A stretch of 64,000 nucleotides of DNA from Salinimicrobium profundisediminis (GCF_026241755.1 NZ_JAPJDA010000017.1:39850-103849); one strand, 5' to 3'; counted from the first letter of the stretch, positions 1 through 9,875 are shown. Made by a program: numbers and translations. The notes: generated by a model not told the origin, from the letters alone.

Positions 1-2
1 GC

Positions 3-428
3 CATGAAGAAATTGGCCCCTATTTGGGTGCATGGCTGGGGAATGAACTCAAGGAATTACCGCAATGGCAGCAAACTACCATGGTCATTCCTGTACCACT
101 CCACCGCAAAAAACTTAAAATAAGAGGCTTTAACCAGGTAGAGGGTTTTGGCCGGGAAATTGCCAGATCACTTGAAATCCCTTATCGTGATGACCTGCTA
201 CTCAAGATCTCCTCCACAGAAACACAAACCATAAAAAAGAGGATTGCCCGCTGGGGCACAATAGATGAAACCCTGGTTGTACAAAACCCTTCTTCCCTTC
301 AAAATGCCCACGTGCTGCTGGTAGATGACCTGGTTACCACCGGTGCCACTCTTGAGGCCTGTGCTCATAAACTGCTCCAGGTTCCCAATGTGAGAATTAG
401 CATAGCCACCATGGCCGTTACGCATTAG
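3..428 (+). CDS. comF: ComF family phosphoribosyltransferase-like protein (5' end cut by window)
   Basis: The reading frame is open from the first bases of the window, so only the C-terminal part (about 140 residues) of a ComF/GntX-type protein is visible. It carries VIPVPLHRKKLKIRGFNQ, the usual ComF loop, and the PRPP-binding signature VLLVDDLVTTGATLEAC. ComF proteins take part in DNA uptake during transformation where a com system exists; their role in flavobacteria is not established. The N-terminal zinc-finger half must lie upstream. The first in-frame start inside the window is a TTG at 24, which is internal to the gene. It ends 52 nt before the next gene on the same strand. Confidence 0.9.
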   Translation, partial: HEEIGPYLGAWLGNELKELPQWQQTTMVIPVPLHRKKLKIRGFNQVEGFGREIARSLEIPYRDDLLLKISSTETQTIKKRIARWGTIDETLVVQNPSSLQNAHVLLVDDLVTTGATLEACAHKLLQVPNVRISIATMAVTH

Positions 429-479
429 CGGCTTCAGGATTAAAAGAATAAATTGTTTCTTTGTAACAAATTTCGTTTT

Positions 480-2120
480 ATGAAACGTGCCGGTGTAAAC
501 TTCCTGCTCATCCTTACCATTATTATCGCCTTTGCGGCCTGTGCAAAAAGAGGTACGCCCGATGGCGGCCCGCGTGATATGGAGCCTCCCAGATATGTGA
601 GGGCAAAGCCGGAGAATTTTACCACCAGTTTTAATTCCGATGAAATAAGGATACATTTTAATGAATACATTAAGCTGTCAAACCCGCAGCAACAAATAAT
701 TATTTCGCCGCCAATGGATCCGCGGCCCGAGATCACTCCTTTGGGAACGGCCAGCAAATCTATCCGCATAAAAATTAATGACACTTTAGAACCCCGCACT
801 ACCTATACTATTAACTTCGGAAGAAGCATTACAGACAACAATGAGTCTAACCCGCTTAGTTTTTTCACCTACGCCTTTTCTACGGGGCCTTATATTGATT
901 CCCTTTCCCTGCGAGGCAGCGTGAAGGATGCAATTCTTCGGGCGCCCGACCCATTTATCTCGGTGATGCTTTATGAAGTAGATTCTACTTATTCAGATTC
1001 TGTGATCTACACCCGGGTGCCCCGATATGTTACCAACACCCTTGACAGTGCAACCACTTTTCAGCTAAACAATCTTAAACAGGGCACTTATCAACTGGTG
1101 GCTATGCGCGATGTGAACAACAATTACACTTTTGAACCACGTACAGACAAGGTGGCATTTGCAGATGAATACATCACGATTCCCACAGATGAAGAATTCG
1201 ACCTTACGCTGTTTTCCGAAATACTTGAAGGAAAATTTGAAAGGCCCCAGGTAAAGGCTCAACAGCACCTTATTTTTGGATATACAGGATTAGTAGTGGC
1301 CGACAGTATTTCAATTACACCATTTGATGTACCTACCAATTTTGAAGACAGGATCACTAAAGATCCTGTGACCGATACGCTGCATTACTGGTACAAACCT
1401 TTTGCAGAACGCGACACGTTAAAATTCCTTGTGGAAACCCCACGGGTGAGCGACACAGTTATTGCCCGGCTGCGAAAGGCAAAACGGGACACCTTGCTTT
1501 TTAGTGTAGAACCCCAGTCGACGCTCGGTTTTCAGGAGGATCTAAAAATAATTCCTACAGTTCCCCTCGATGAGGTAAATGACTCCCTTATAAACCTTAC
1601 CAGGAGCGACAGTATCGCGGTGCCCTTCACAGGAACTTATGACAGGTGGAATAATGTCTACAGACTTTCTTTTGAAAAATCAGAAAAACAAAAATACCAA
1701 CTCACGGCACTGCCGGGTGCTTTTACAGATTTCTTCGGAAGGCAGAGCGACACCATCACGGCACAGGCCTCAACGCCTGCCCTGGCCGATCGTGGAAATG
1801 TGATTGTTAACCTTACAGGAGTTGAATCTTTTCCGGTTATTGTGCAGGTCACGACAGAAAAAGGGGAAGTCATCGCCGAAAAGTATTCTACCGGCAATAA
1901 TGTAATCAACTTCAACAACCTTAAACCCGGGAATTACCTGTTAAGGCTCATCTACGATCGCAATGAAAATAATATTTGGGATACAGGAAGTTTCTTAAAA
2001 AGGAAGCAGCCCGAAACTGTAGTGTATTACCCAGAGCCTATAAACGTGAGGGCGAACTGGGATGACAACTATACCTTTGATGCCAGCCCTGCAGCAATTA
2101 TTCCTCCTCCAGATCTATAA
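480..2120 (+). CDS. Ig-like domain lipoprotein (Big_5/SbsA type)
   Basis: Start chosen at the second ATG (480), which puts a classical lipoprotein signal first: hydrophobic residues 8-20 followed by the lipobox AFAAC with the acylated Cys at 21. After it comes RGTPDGGPRDMEPP and a region typical of the bacterial Ig-like domain found in Bacteroidota surface lipoproteins (IRIHFNEYIKL, then RTTYTINFGRSI, about residues 40-130). The rest, 546 residues in all, is beta-rich with no enzymatic motif that I recognise; a repeat of the form YQLVAMRDVNNN / YLLRLIYDRNENN suggests two carboxypeptidase-regulatory-like beta modules. Probably exported to the outer membrane. The 3' end overlaps the convergent amidase gene by 23 nt. 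Confidence 0.82.
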   Translation: MKRAGVNFLLILTIIIAFAACAKRGTPDGGPRDMEPPRYVRAKPENFTTSFNSDEIRIHFNEYIKLSNPQQQIIISPPMDPRPEITPLGTASKSIRIKINDTLEPRTTYTINFGRSITDNNESNPLSFFTYAFSTGPYIDSLSLRGSVKDAILRAPDPFISVMLYEVDSTYSDSVIYTRVPRYVTNTLDSATTFQLNNLKQGTYQLVAMRDVNNNYTFEPRTDKVAFADEYITIPTDEEFDLTLFSEILEGKFERPQVKAQQHLIFGYTGLVVADSISITPFDVPTNFEDRITKDPVTDTLHYWYKPFAERDTLKFLVETPRVSDTVIARLRKAKRDTLLFSVEPQSTLGFQEDLKIIPTVPLDEVNDSLINLTRSDSIAVPFTGTYDRWNNVYRLSFEKSEKQKYQLTALPGAFTDFFGRQSDTITAQASTPALADRGNVIVNLTGVESFPVIVQVTTEKGEVIAEKYSTGNNVINFNNLKPGNYLLRLIYDRNENNIWDTGSFLKRKQPETVVYYPEPINVRANWDDNYTFDASPAAIIPPPDL

Positions 2121-2892
2121 TAGTAAACCGGTCGCGGTCCTGTAAGAACTTCAGCTGGGAACGGGTGTCTTTTAAATCCTGCTTATTGAGCTTTACGAGC
2201 TCGGTAAATTCAGTTTCCTGCAGGTTTGAAGAGATCTGTTTTCCGAGGCAATCATAAACAGCCGAGTGCCCCACGTAATTGAGGTCGCTCCCATCCCGGC
2301 CTACGCGGTTAAGGCCAATGCAGTAGCTCATATTTTCAATGGCCCGGGCTTTTAAAAGAGCATCCCATGCTACAACCCGGGCTGCAGGCCAGTTAGCCAC
2401 GTAAATAAGCAAGTCATAACCTTCGGTATTGCGGGCCCACACGGGAAAGCGAAGGTCGTAGCACACCAGCGGACAAATCTTCCAACCCTTGTATTCAACA
2501 ATAAGCCTTTCACGCCCAGACGCATAGGTTTCGTCCTCTTTGGCCAGGGTGAAGGTATGCCGCTTATCATATTTTTGAGAAGAACCATCAGGATAAACAA
2601 AATACAGGCGGTTGTAGAAATTGCCTCCGTCAGAAATGATGAGGCTACCGGTAACAGCTGCATCTTTTTCTGAAGCCATTTTTTGCATCCACTTAAAGGT
2701 AGGGCCTTCGTGAGGTTCAGCAAGGTTTTCGGCATTCATAGAGAAGCCGGTAGAGAACATTTCGGGCAGGATAATAAGATCGGTTTCCTGCGGAAGCTCT
2801 TTTATTTTCCTTTCAAAAAGGGCTTTATTGTCTTCTATTTTCTCCCATTCCAGGTTCGCCTGAAGGAGTGCGGTGTTTAAAATTTCTGCCAT
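2098..2892 (-). CDS. Nitrilase-family omega-amidase (YafV type)
   Basis: A 264-residue carbon-nitrogen hydrolase. The Glu-Lys-Cys triad is visible as E44 (IILPEMFSTGF), K110 (QKYDKRHTF) and C144 (PLVCYDLRFPVW). Length and the short PLVCYDLRFP active-site segment match YafV/Nit2-type omega-amidases, which hydrolyse alpha-ketoglutaramate or alpha-ketosuccinamate to the keto acid and ammonia. In methionine salvage this works with a glutamine transaminase, and a methionine/glutamine-type aminotransferase lies two genes away, which fits. The start at 2892 is preferred over a start 57 nt further upstream because family alignment begins near MAEILNTALLQ. Substrate is inferred from the family. Confidence 0.88.
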   Translation of the reverse strand: MAEILNTALLQANLEWEKIEDNKALFERKIKELPQETDLIILPEMFSTGFSMNAENLAEPHEGPTFKWMQKMASEKDAAVTGSLIISDGGNFYNRLYFVYPDGSSQKYDKRHTFTLAKEDETYASGRERLIVEYKGWKICPLVCYDLRFPVWARNTEGYDLLIYVANWPAARVVAWDALLKARAIENMSYCIGLNRVGRDGSDLNYVGHSAVYDCLGKQISSNLQETEFTELVKLNKQDLKDTRSQLKFLQDRDRFTIIDLEEE

Positions 2893-2993
2893 ATGTAAAG
2901 GTATAAAAAATGCATTTTCCCCTGCTAAATGCATGTTAAATGGTTGCATTGACGGGCGAAGTTGAATAGTTTTAAATTGAAAAAATTAAAGCT

Positions 2994-3509
2994 ATGAGTT
3001 TACAATCATTTTTTGAAAAAGATTCATTTCCATCGAACACCTCCCGCGGAATCCTTGCCGGTTTCGTGGCCGGACTTGTAGGAACTGCTGTAAAAGCAGG
3101 CGTAGAACGCTTCCTGGAGGTACGAAAGATCGACCAGCGATCGGCCCAGATCAAGGTGATGGATAAGTTCTCAACAAAACTGATAGGTTCTCCTATAAAG
3201 CTCGAAAATGAAGGTATTGTAGAACAACTGGTCAACCTGCCCCTGGGAGCCACTGTAGGTGCCATTTATGGCTACGGAAAAAGGGACAAAGACCAGATGA
3301 ACATGCTTGACGGTGCAATTTTAGGGGCTACCACCTGGGCGTCAACCCACGAAACAAGTCTGCCGCTCATGGGCCTTGACGAGAGCCCCGAAAAAGTGCC
3401 ATTTAAGACACAGGCACATGAGCTAATTGCCCATGTTGTTTTTGGGGTAACTACCGAAATTGTGCGGTCTTATATCAATGACAGCCTTAGAAAACACCAG
3501 GAAGAATAA
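2994..3509 (+). CDS. YagU-like (DUF1440) membrane protein
   Basis: A 171-residue protein with a hydrophobic glycine-rich segment at about residues 18-35 (GILAGFVAGLVGTAVKAG), another around 80-95 (LGATVGAIYGYG) and weaker ones later. The segment TSLPLMGLDESP and the terminal EIVRSYINDSLR resemble the YagU family, inner-membrane proteins linked to acid resistance in Escherichia coli. No enzymatic motif is visible. It stands alone between two minus-strand genes, about 100 nt after the divergent omega-amidase start and 3 nt before the convergent aminotransferase end. Assignment rests on a remembered family pattern, so moderate. Confidence 0.6.
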   Translation: MSLQSFFEKDSFPSNTSRGILAGFVAGLVGTAVKAGVERFLEVRKIDQRSAQIKVMDKFSTKLIGSPIKLENEGIVEQLVNLPLGATVGAIYGYGKRDKDQMNMLDGAILGATTWASTHETSLPLMGLDESPEKVPFKTQAHELIAHVVFGVTTEIVRSYINDSLRKHQEE

Positions 3510-3512
3510 TCC

Positions 3513-4670
3513 CTATTTGACCTTTTTAAGGATTTCTGCTGCCTTTTCCAGAGTGTCATCGGTCTTGGCAAAGCAGAACCTCAACTGCCGGTGATCTTCT
3601 TTCCCTTTATTAAAAACTGAAACCGGGATACTTGCCACACCAAACTCCTTAATGAGCCTGCGGGAGAAATCCACGTCGTGCTCATTTGTTATTTCTGAAT
3701 AATCCAGAAGCTGAAAGTAAGTCCCTTTTGAAGGAACAGCTTTAAAAGCCGTGTCTTTAATGAGGTGCAGGAATTTATCCCTTTTCTCCTGATAAAAATC
3801 CCTGAGCCCGAGGTAATGTTGAGGTGTTTTGAGGTACTCGGCGAATGCTCTCTGGGTGGGATGATGTACGCAGAAGACATTTACTTCCATTACCTTCCAT
3901 ATTTCGGCCATAAGTTCTTCAGGGGCTACGCAATAACCCATCTTCCAGCCGGTGTTGTGAAAAGTCTTTCCAAAAGAGGCACACACAATTGCCCTTTTTG
4001 AGAGGTTAGGAAAAGCCGAAGCGCTGTAATGTTTAGCTTCATCAAATATGATATGCTCATAGACCTCATCGCTCAAAAGAATGATATCTGTACCCTCTAA
4101 AAGAGCTTCCAGCTGTTGCATTTCTTCTTTGCTGAAAACATTTCCGCTGGGATTGTGTGGCGTGTTGATAATGAGCATCCGGGTCTTTGGACTGATCTTC
4201 TGTTTGATCTCTTCAACATTGAGCTTATACCCTTTTCCTTCGAGCTGTACCAGCACCGGAATACCACCATTCAGCTTAATAGCGGGTTCGTAAGAATCAT
4301 AAGCCGGTTTAAGCACTATAACTTCATCGCCGTGGTTTACGAAGGCTGTAATCGCAAGGAATAAAGCCTGGGTAGCACCATTTGTAACAGTGATCTCTGT
4401 ATTTTTATCATATTTTTTGCCGTGCAGGCTCTCAATCTTATCGGCAATCTGTTCCCGGAGTGGCGTAATTCCTGCAAGCGGCGCATATTGGTTATACCCA
4501 TCGAGCATAGCATTATAAACAAGCTCTTTGAGCTGCCTGTCGGTTTCAAAATTGGGGTAACCCTGCGAGAGGTTGACAGCATCATGTTCAAATGCCATTT
4601 TTGACATCACAGAAAAAATACTGGTTTCGTGCTTCGGAAGTTTGGAAGATATATTGCTGACTCCTGCCAT
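3513..4670 (-). CDS. Methionine aminotransferase, class I/II PLP enzyme (YbdL-like)
   Basis: A 385-residue fold-type I aminotransferase. Visible landmarks: substrate loop NLSQGYPNF (33-41), NGATQAL before the PLP phosphate site, NTPHNPSGN (169-177), SDEVYEH with the PLP-pyridine Asp (about 201), and the Schiff-base lysine K235 in SFGKTFHNTGWKMGY. The KTFHNTGWKMGY segment is characteristic of YbdL/kynurenine aminotransferase-like enzymes that use methionine or glutamine. It would supply the 2-keto-acid amides hydrolysed by the nearby omega-amidase. I start at ATG 4670; the longer frame would use a TTG at 4682. It lies just downstream of the sdh terminator, so probably has its own promoter. Confidence 0.87.
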   Translation of the reverse strand: MAGVSNISSKLPKHETSIFSVMSKMAFEHDAVNLSQGYPNFETDRQLKELVYNAMLDGYNQYAPLAGITPLREQIADKIESLHGKKYDKNTEITVTNGATQALFLAITAFVNHGDEVIVLKPAYDSYEPAIKLNGGIPVLVQLEGKGYKLNVEEIKQKISPKTRMLIINTPHNPSGNVFSKEEMQQLEALLEGTDIILLSDEVYEHIIFDEAKHYSASAFPNLSKRAIVCASFGKTFHNTGWKMGYCVAPEELMAEIWKVMEVNVFCVHHPTQRAFAEYLKTPQHYLGLRDFYQEKRDKFLHLIKDTAFKAVPSKGTYFQLLDYSEITNEHDVDFSRRLIKEFGVASIPVSVFNKGKEDHRQLRFCFAKTDDTLEKAAEILKKVK

Positions 4671-4689
4671 TAGTTTTTTCAATAAGTTC

Positions 4690-4721
4690 CAAAAAAAATC
4701 CCGAACTGCAAAGTCCGGGAT
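4690..4721 (-). terminator. Rho-independent terminator of sdhCAB
   Basis: Read on the minus strand, ATCCCG and its complement CGGGAT form a stem of at least 6 bp around a GC-containing loop, directly followed by eight T. It lies 28 nt after the sdhB stop and just before the aminotransferase start. Confidence 0.75.
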
Positions 4722-4748
4722 CTTCAGAAATATAAGGTGTCAAAAATG

Positions 4749-5492
4749 TTATTTTACGCTGGCTCTCAAATACTCCCTGTTCATACGGGCAATGTTCTCA
4801 AGAGAGATTCCTTTAGGGCATTCTATTTCACAAGCCCCGGTGTTGGTACAGTTACCAAAACCTTCTTTGTCCATTTGCTCTACCATGGCAAGCACACGAC
4901 GGTCGGCCTCTACTTCTCCCTGAGGCAATAAAGCCATTTGGCTTACCTTGGCCGAAGTGAATAACATGGCACTCGCATTTTTACATGCTGCCACACAGGC
5001 CCCGCAACCAATACAGGTTGCCGCATAAAATGCTGCATCTGCTTTATCTTTTGCAATTGGAATAGAGTTCGCATCCTGGGTATTTCCTGAAGTATTTACA
5101 GAGACATATCCTCCTGCCTGCTGAATTCTTTCAAAAGAAGAACGGTCTACAACCAAATCTTTGATCACAGGAAAGGCCTTTGCACGGAATGGTTCAATAG
5201 TGATGGTATCTCCATCTTTGAACATTCTCATGTGCAACTGGCAGGTAGTAACACCCCTATCTGGGCCATGAGGCTCTCCATTGATTTGCAAGCTACAGGT
5301 TCCGCAGATCCCTTCACGGCAATCGTGATCAAAAACCACCGGCTCTTCTCCTTTGTCAATCAACTCCTGGTTTAGAACATCGAGCATCTCCAGAAAAGAC
5401 ATATCGGGTTCAACCCCTTCCAATTGGTAGGTTTGGATTGCCCCTTTTGAAGTGGCATCTTTTTGACGCCATATTTTTAGTGTAAGATTCAT
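4749..5492 (-). CDS. sdhB: Succinate dehydrogenase/fumarate reductase iron-sulfur subunit
   Basis: A 247-residue SdhB. The N-terminal 2Fe-2S ferredoxin domain has C58, C63 and C66 (CREGICGTC) and a fourth Cys at 84. The C-terminal domain has the 4Fe-4S set [11 protein letters not shown] (160, 163, 166) with C170, and the 3Fe-4S set around [15 protein letters not shown] (C215, C221, C225). It passes electrons from the flavoprotein to the menaquinone-side membrane anchor. Last gene of the sdhC-sdhA-sdhB operon, 72 nt after sdhA, with a repeat-like spacer in between and a terminator after it. Confidence 0.97.
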   Translation of the reverse strand: MNLTLKIWRQKDATSKGAIQTYQLEGVEPDMSFLEMLDVLNQELIDKGEEPVVFDHDCREGICGTCSLQINGEPHGPDRGVTTCQLHMRMFKDGDTITIEPFRAKAFPVIKDLVVDRSSFERIQQAGGYVSVNTSGNTQDANSIPIAKDKADAAFYAATCIGCGACVAACKNASAMLFTSAKVSQMALLPQGEVEADRRVLAMVEQMDKEGFGNCTNTGACEIECPKGISLENIARMNREYLRASVK

Positions 5493-5564
5493 ATTTTTAA
5501 TTTGAAGATTTGAAGATTTGATGATGAGTTAATTTTCAAATTCCCTCATTTTCAAATTTTCAAA
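5493..5564. repeat. Imperfect AT-rich inverted repeat in the sdhA-sdhB spacer
   Basis: The spacer consists of units like AATTTGAAGATTTGAAGAT on one side and the complementary TTTTCAAATTTTCAAATT on the other, around a short TTAA centre. Such ATTTGAA-type simple arrays are familiar as dispersed intergenic sequences in flavobacteria. It can form a weak hairpin between two co-transcribed genes and might adjust mRNA processing or stability. Confidence 0.5.
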
Positions 5565-7568
5565 TTATTTATAGCTTCTCGTTTTAACTTCAATATTTTC
5601 GTAGACCAGGTCTTCTTTATGTAAAACTGCATCTGCAGGCTCTCCCGTGTATTCCCAGGCGGCTACATACATAAAGTTCTCATCGTCACGAAGGGCTTCC
5701 CCTTCTTCGGTCTGGAATTCTTCCCTAAAGTGACCTCCGCAAGATTCTTCCCTGTGAAGTGCATCTTTGGCAAAAAGCTCTCCCAGCTCAAGGAAATCGG
5801 CTACCCTTCCGGCTTTTTCGAGCTCGGGGTTCATACCGTCAACGATTCCCGGAACACGTACATCTTTCCAGAATTCTTCTCTCAAAGCTTTAATTTCTGA
5901 AATAGCCTCTTTCAATCCTGTTGCATTTCTAGACATACCAACTTTATCCCACATGACCTTTCCAAGACGCTTGTGGAAATAGTCAACAGACTTTGTTCCT
6001 TTCGTATTCACGAAACGCTCAAGTTGCTCACGGATCTTTCTCTCGGCTTCATCAAACTCGGGAGAATCGGTTGGGATTCTTCCGGTTCTAATGTCGTTGG
6101 CGAGATAATCCCCCATGGTGTATGGAAGCACAAAATACCCATCGGCAAGTCCCTGCATCAAAGCCGAAGCTCCAAGACGGTTAGCACCGTGATCGGAGAA
6201 GTTGGCTTCCCCAGCAGCATAAAGTCCGGGAACTGTAGTTTGTAAGTTATAATCTACCCAAAGACCACCCATGGTATAGTGAACGGCAGGATAGATCTTC
6301 ATTGGGGTTTCGTACGGATTCTCGTCTACGATCTTCTCGTACATTTGGAAAAGGTTTCCATATTTAGCTTCAACCACAGCTTTTCCAAGCTCCCGTATCT
6401 GCTCTTCGGAAGCATTCTCTATTTTTTGTGTAGAAACCGCCTCTCTTCCGTAGCGCATAAAAGCAGCACTAAAGTCAAGGTAAACAGCTTCTCCTGTTTT
6501 ATTTACTCCAAACCCGGCATCACAACGCTCTTTTGCAGCTCTGGAAGCCACATCACGAGGTACCAGGTTACCAAACGCAGGGTAACGTCTTTCCAGGTAG
6601 TAATCGCGATCTTCTTCGGCCAGTTGGGTGGGCTTCAGCCTTCCTTCCCTAATGGCCTTTGCATCTTCCAGTTTCTTCGGAACCCATATCCTACCATCAT
6701 TCCGAAGGGATTCAGACATTAGGGTTAATTTAGACTGATGATCTCCGGAAACCGGAATACAGGTTGGGTGGATTTGCGTGAAACAAGGGTTGGCAAAGAA
6801 AGCTCCTTTTTTGTGCACTTTCCAGGCGGCAGTAACGTTACTTCCCATCGCATTGGTAGAGAGATAAAACACGTTACCATATCCTCCTGAAGCAATTACC
6901 ACAGCATGTGCACTGTGTCTTTCAATTTCGCCGGTCACCAGGTCACGGGCAATGATACCACGGGCTTTTCCATCTACAAGCACCACATCAAGCATTTCAT
7001 GACGGGTGTAAGATTTAATTTTTCCGCGGTTAATTTGACGGTTCATGGCCGAATAACACCCTAAAAGTAACTGCTGCCCAGTTTGACCTTTTGCGTAAAA
7101 GGTACGGGAAACCAGTACCCCACCAAAAGAGCGGTTATCGAGCAATCCACCGTATTCACGTGCAAAGGGAACCCCCTGAGCTACACACTGGTCGATAATG
7201 TTACCGGAAACTTCAGCCAAACGATAAACGTTCGATTCCCGGGCACGGTAATCTCCTCCTTTAACAGTATCGTAGAAAAGACGGTAATCTGAATCCCCAT
7301 CTCCCTGATAGTTCTTTGCTGCGTTAATTCCTCCCTGTGCGGCAATAGAGTGCGCACGGCGTGGAGAATCCTGATAGCAAAATGTCTTTACGTTATATCC
7401 CAGCTCTGCTAAAGTAGCGGCTGCGCTACCCCCGGCAAGACCTGTACCAACTACAATGATGTCAATATTCCGTTTGTTGGCGGGATTGACAAGATTGATT
7501 TTATTTTTATGATTGACCCACTTATCGGCCAACGGCCCCTGTGGTACTTTAGAATCTAATACTCCCAT
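5565..7568 (-). CDS. sdhA: Succinate dehydrogenase/fumarate reductase flavoprotein subunit
   Basis: A 667-residue SdhA of the long type-B class. The dinucleotide-binding start [19 protein letters not shown] is at about 39-57, and the flavin-attachment region [17 protein letters not shown] follows, with H73 the likely covalent FAD ligand. Later landmarks are [11 protein letters not shown] and [20 protein letters not shown] with the [19 protein letters not shown] segment near the C-terminal third. It oxidises succinate (or reduces fumarate) in the TCA cycle on the cytoplasmic face of the inner membrane. sdhC ends 3 nt before it. Confidence 0.98.
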   Translation of the reverse strand: MGVLDSKVPQGPLADKWVNHKNKINLVNPANKRNIDIIVVGTGLAGGSAAATLAELGYNVKTFCYQDSPRRAHSIAAQGGINAAKNYQGDGDSDYRLFYDTVKGGDYRARESNVYRLAEVSGNIIDQCVAQGVPFAREYGGLLDNRSFGGVLVSRTFYAKGQTGQQLLLGCYSAMNRQINRGKIKSYTRHEMLDVVLVDGKARGIIARDLVTGEIERHSAHAVVIASGGYGNVFYLSTNAMGSNVTAAWKVHKKGAFFANPCFTQIHPTCIPVSGDHQSKLTLMSESLRNDGRIWVPKKLEDAKAIREGRLKPTQLAEEDRDYYLERRYPAFGNLVPRDVASRAAKERCDAGFGVNKTGEAVYLDFSAAFMRYGREAVSTQKIENASEEQIRELGKAVVEAKYGNLFQMYEKIVDENPYETPMKIYPAVHYTMGGLWVDYNLQTTVPGLYAAGEANFSDHGANRLGASALMQGLADGYFVLPYTMGDYLANDIRTGRIPTDSPEFDEAERKIREQLERFVNTKGTKSVDYFHKRLGKVMWDKVGMSRNATGLKEAISEIKALREEFWKDVRVPGIVDGMNPELEKAGRVADFLELGELFAKDALHREESCGGHFREEFQTEEGEALRDDENFMYVAAWEYTGEPADAVLHKEDLVYENIEVKTRSYK

Positions 7569-7571
7569 AGC

Positions 7572-8285
7572 TTATATTTTTTCGAGTACAAAATAGATGT
7601 AAAACGGAATGATAGCGAACAACAGTGGCACTATAATAGAAAAGGCCACTCCGGTCTTCCGCACAAAATTGTTGTACTTGGGGTGATTTACTCCCAAAGA
7701 CTGGAATCCGCTGCCAAACCCGTGATAAAGGTGGAAACCAATAGCAATCATGGAAATAAGGTAAATAATAGCCCAGATAAGGCCCATTTCAGCATCCTGA
7801 AAGGTCCTGATCGTAAGCGTGTAAAGGTCTTTCACAGTCTCCCCATTGGCAGTTTGATAAACAGTGTCATCCAAACCTCCAAATTTCATTTCTCCCCAAA
7901 AGTTGATTAAGTGGATCACGATGAACGCAAGGATCACTGTTCCAAGAACTCCCATGTTTCTTGAAGACCATTTTGAGTTTGTAGCCGGTTTAAAGCTCGC
8001 GTAACCCTGAGGGCGTGCTTTGCGGTTATTTACTGTAAGAACGATCCCATCAATGACGTGAAAAAGTATACTCGCAAAAGTTACTATAGACAGCACCCTA
8101 ACAATAGGATTGGTGGTCATAAAAAGCGCGTATTCATTGAATTGATCTCTCGCACCCTCTCCCGTAGCCAACAGCTGCAGGTTTCCCGCAAGGTGGCCCA
8201 CCAGGAATAAACATAGAAACAGGCCTGTGAAAGCCATCCAGTACTTTTTAGCAAGCGATGACTTTAATAGCGCAGATTTTGCCAT
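7572..8285 (-). CDS. sdhC: Succinate dehydrogenase cytochrome b subunit (type B, single anchor)
   Basis: A 237-residue integral membrane protein with five predicted hydrophobic helices, as expected for the diheme single-subunit anchor of Bacteroidota and Wolinella-type enzymes. Heme-ligand-like histidines occur in LVGHLAGNLQ, LFHVIDGI, LIHLINFWG-like and FHLYHGFGSG segments. Start set at ATG 8285 (MAKSALLKSS): the frame runs on to 8351, but a good minus-strand promoter lies inside that extension, so the longer start cannot be translated. First gene of the sdhCAB operon. Confidence 0.95.
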   Translation of the reverse strand: MAKSALLKSSLAKKYWMAFTGLFLCLFLVGHLAGNLQLLATGEGARDQFNEYALFMTTNPIVRVLSIVTFASILFHVIDGIVLTVNNRKARPQGYASFKPATNSKWSSRNMGVLGTVILAFIVIHLINFWGEMKFGGLDDTVYQTANGETVKDLYTLTIRTFQDAEMGLIWAIIYLISMIAIGFHLYHGFGSGFQSLGVNHPKYNNFVRKTGVAFSIIVPLLFAIIPFYIYFVLEKI

Positions 8286-8317
8286 AAAATTTGTGATTAT
8301 TTTTAATAAAGTAAAAG

Positions 8318-8348
8318 CAAAAATACGCTCTTTCACTTCATTAGCAAA
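8318..8348 (-). promoter_or_regulatory. Bacteroidota-type promoter of sdhCAB
   Basis: On the minus strand TTTG (8348-8345) is followed after 19 nt by TATTTTTG (8325-8318), matching the TTG / TAnnTTTG pattern of the primary Bacteroidota sigma factor. It sits 33 nt upstream of the chosen sdhC start. Confidence 0.65.
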
Positions 8349-8552
8349 CATTCACCTCCAATTACGCTTTATTTAGAACAAATATAAAGAAGCTGCAAAA
8401 GGCTGTTCTTTAAAGGAATGAATACCTAAAACCCTACTACAGCGACAGGAGCTCAAACGTTTTTTTAACACTATAAGCAATTTGGCCCTAAAATGAATTG
8501 ATCAAATCAACGAGTCGGCCGTGTTTTCGACCGCTGCTCGGTTTAAATTTTT

Positions 8553-8560
8553 TAAATTTG
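8553..8560 (+). promoter_or_regulatory. Putative -7 element for the aminopeptidase gene
   Basis: TAAATTTG matches TAnnTTTG and lies 22 nt before the ATG at 8583. No clear TTG is seen at the expected -33 distance. Confidence 0.45.
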
Positions 8561-8582
8561 TTGCACACACTAAATAATACCC

Positions 8583-9875
8583 ATGAAATATCACCAAATA
8601 GACCGCAAACTATTCATAAAAAACAGGAAGAATTTTGCTGAAAAGATGCAGCCTAAAAGCCTTGCTGTTTTAAACTCCAACGACATTTACCCAATTGGGG
8701 CAGACAGCACCATGCCCTTCCAGCAGGCCAGAGACCTTTTCTACCTTAGCGGGGTAGACCAGGACAAAAGCATACTTGTGATTTTTCCCGATGCGCCTTC
8801 AGAAAAGCACAGGGAAATGCTCTTCCTCACCGAAACCAATGATCACATTGCAGTGTGGGAAGGTGAGAAGCTTACCAAAGAAAAGGCTTTTGAAGTATCA
8901 GGTATCAAAAATGTCTTTTGGCTCAAAGATTTTGAAAAAGTGTTTTTTGAAGTAATGACCCAATGTGACACTGTGTATTTCAATACCAACGAACATTACC
9001 GGGCAAATGTGGAGACAGAAACCCGCGAAGCCAGGTTTATAAAATGGTGTAAACAGCAATTTCCTGCTCACCAGGTGGCAAAAAGTAACCCAATCCTGCA
9101 ACGGCTGCGTTCGGTTAAAGATCCTATTGAGCTTGAACTGATGCAAACGGCCTGTGATATTACTGAAAAAGCCTTCCGCAGGGTGCTTAATTTCGTAAAA
9201 CCGGGGGTTTGGGAATATGAGATTGAAGCCGAATACTGGCACGAGATGATTCGCAACCGCTCTAAAGGTTTCGCATACACCCCAATTATTGCCAGCGGAA
9301 ATAACGCCAATGTGCTCCACTACATCGAGAACAACCAGCAGTGTAAAGAAGGGGAATTAATTCTTCTGGACACAGGTGCCGAATACGCGAATTATGCAAG
9401 CGACCTTACCAGGACCATTCCTGCATCAGGAAGATATACCAAAAGGCAAAAAGAAGTTTACAACGCCGTAAACCGCGTGAAGAACGATGCCACTAAAATG
9501 CTTGTTCCCGGCACCGATTGGGCCGAATACCACAAGGAAGTTGGCAAGCTCATGACATCAGAATTACTGGGCCTCGGGTTACTCGACAAAGCCGATGTTC
9601 AAAATGAAGATCCTGAATGGCCGGCATACAAGAAATACTTCATGCACGGTACTTCTCATAATATCGGACTTGACACGCATGACTACGGATTACTTTACGA
9701 GCCCATGCAGGCAAACATGGTCTTTACCGTAGAACCCGGAATTTATATCCCAGATGAAGGCTTCGGAATTCGTCTTGAAGACGATGTGGTGATCCAGGAA
9801 AAAGGAGAACCTTTCAACCTTATGCGCAACATCCCGATAGAAGCCGATGAGATTGAAGAGATCATGAACTCTTAA
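8583..9875 (+). CDS. M24-family Xaa-Pro aminopeptidase
   Basis: A 430-residue creatinase-type metallopeptidase. An N-terminal domain (1 to about 175) precedes the pita-bread catalytic domain. The five metal ligands are visible: D263 and D274 (LLDTGAEYANYASDLTRT), H355 in FMHGTSHNIGLDTHD, E384 in VEPGIYI and E399 in GIRLEDDV. It removes N-terminal residues preceding proline, most likely in the cytoplasm as no signal peptide is present. Monocistronic: it has its own -7 element upstream and a strong terminator after it. Confidence 0.93.
   Translation: MKYHQIDRKLFIKNRKNFAEKMQPKSLAVLNSNDIYPIGADSTMPFQQARDLFYLSGVDQDKSILVIFPDAPSEKHREMLFLTETNDHIAVWEGEKLTKEKAFEVSGIKNVFWLKDFEKVFFEVMTQCDTVYFNTNEHYRANVETETREARFIKWCKQQFPAHQVAKSNPILQRLRSVKDPIELELMQTACDITEKAFRRVLNFVKPGVWEYEIEAEYWHEMIRNRSKGFAYTPIIASGNNANVLHYIENNQQCKEGELILLDTGAEYANYASDLTRTIPASGRYTKRQKEVYNAVNRVKNDATKMLVPGTDWAEYHKEVGKLMTSELLGLGLLDKADVQNEDPEWPAYKKYFMHGTSHNIGLDTHDYGLLYEPMQANMVFTVEPGIYIPDEGFGIRLEDDVVIQEKGEPFNLMRNIPIEADEIEEIMNS

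Noticed and set aside
198..656. Minus-strand frame across comF and the lipoprotein gene
   Set aside because: It covers the PRPP motif of comF and the start of the lipoprotein, both well supported on the plus strand.
7569..8351. sdhC start at 8351
   Set aside because: A good TTTG-19-TATTTTTG promoter lies inside the extra 66 nt, so the longer protein cannot be the main product.
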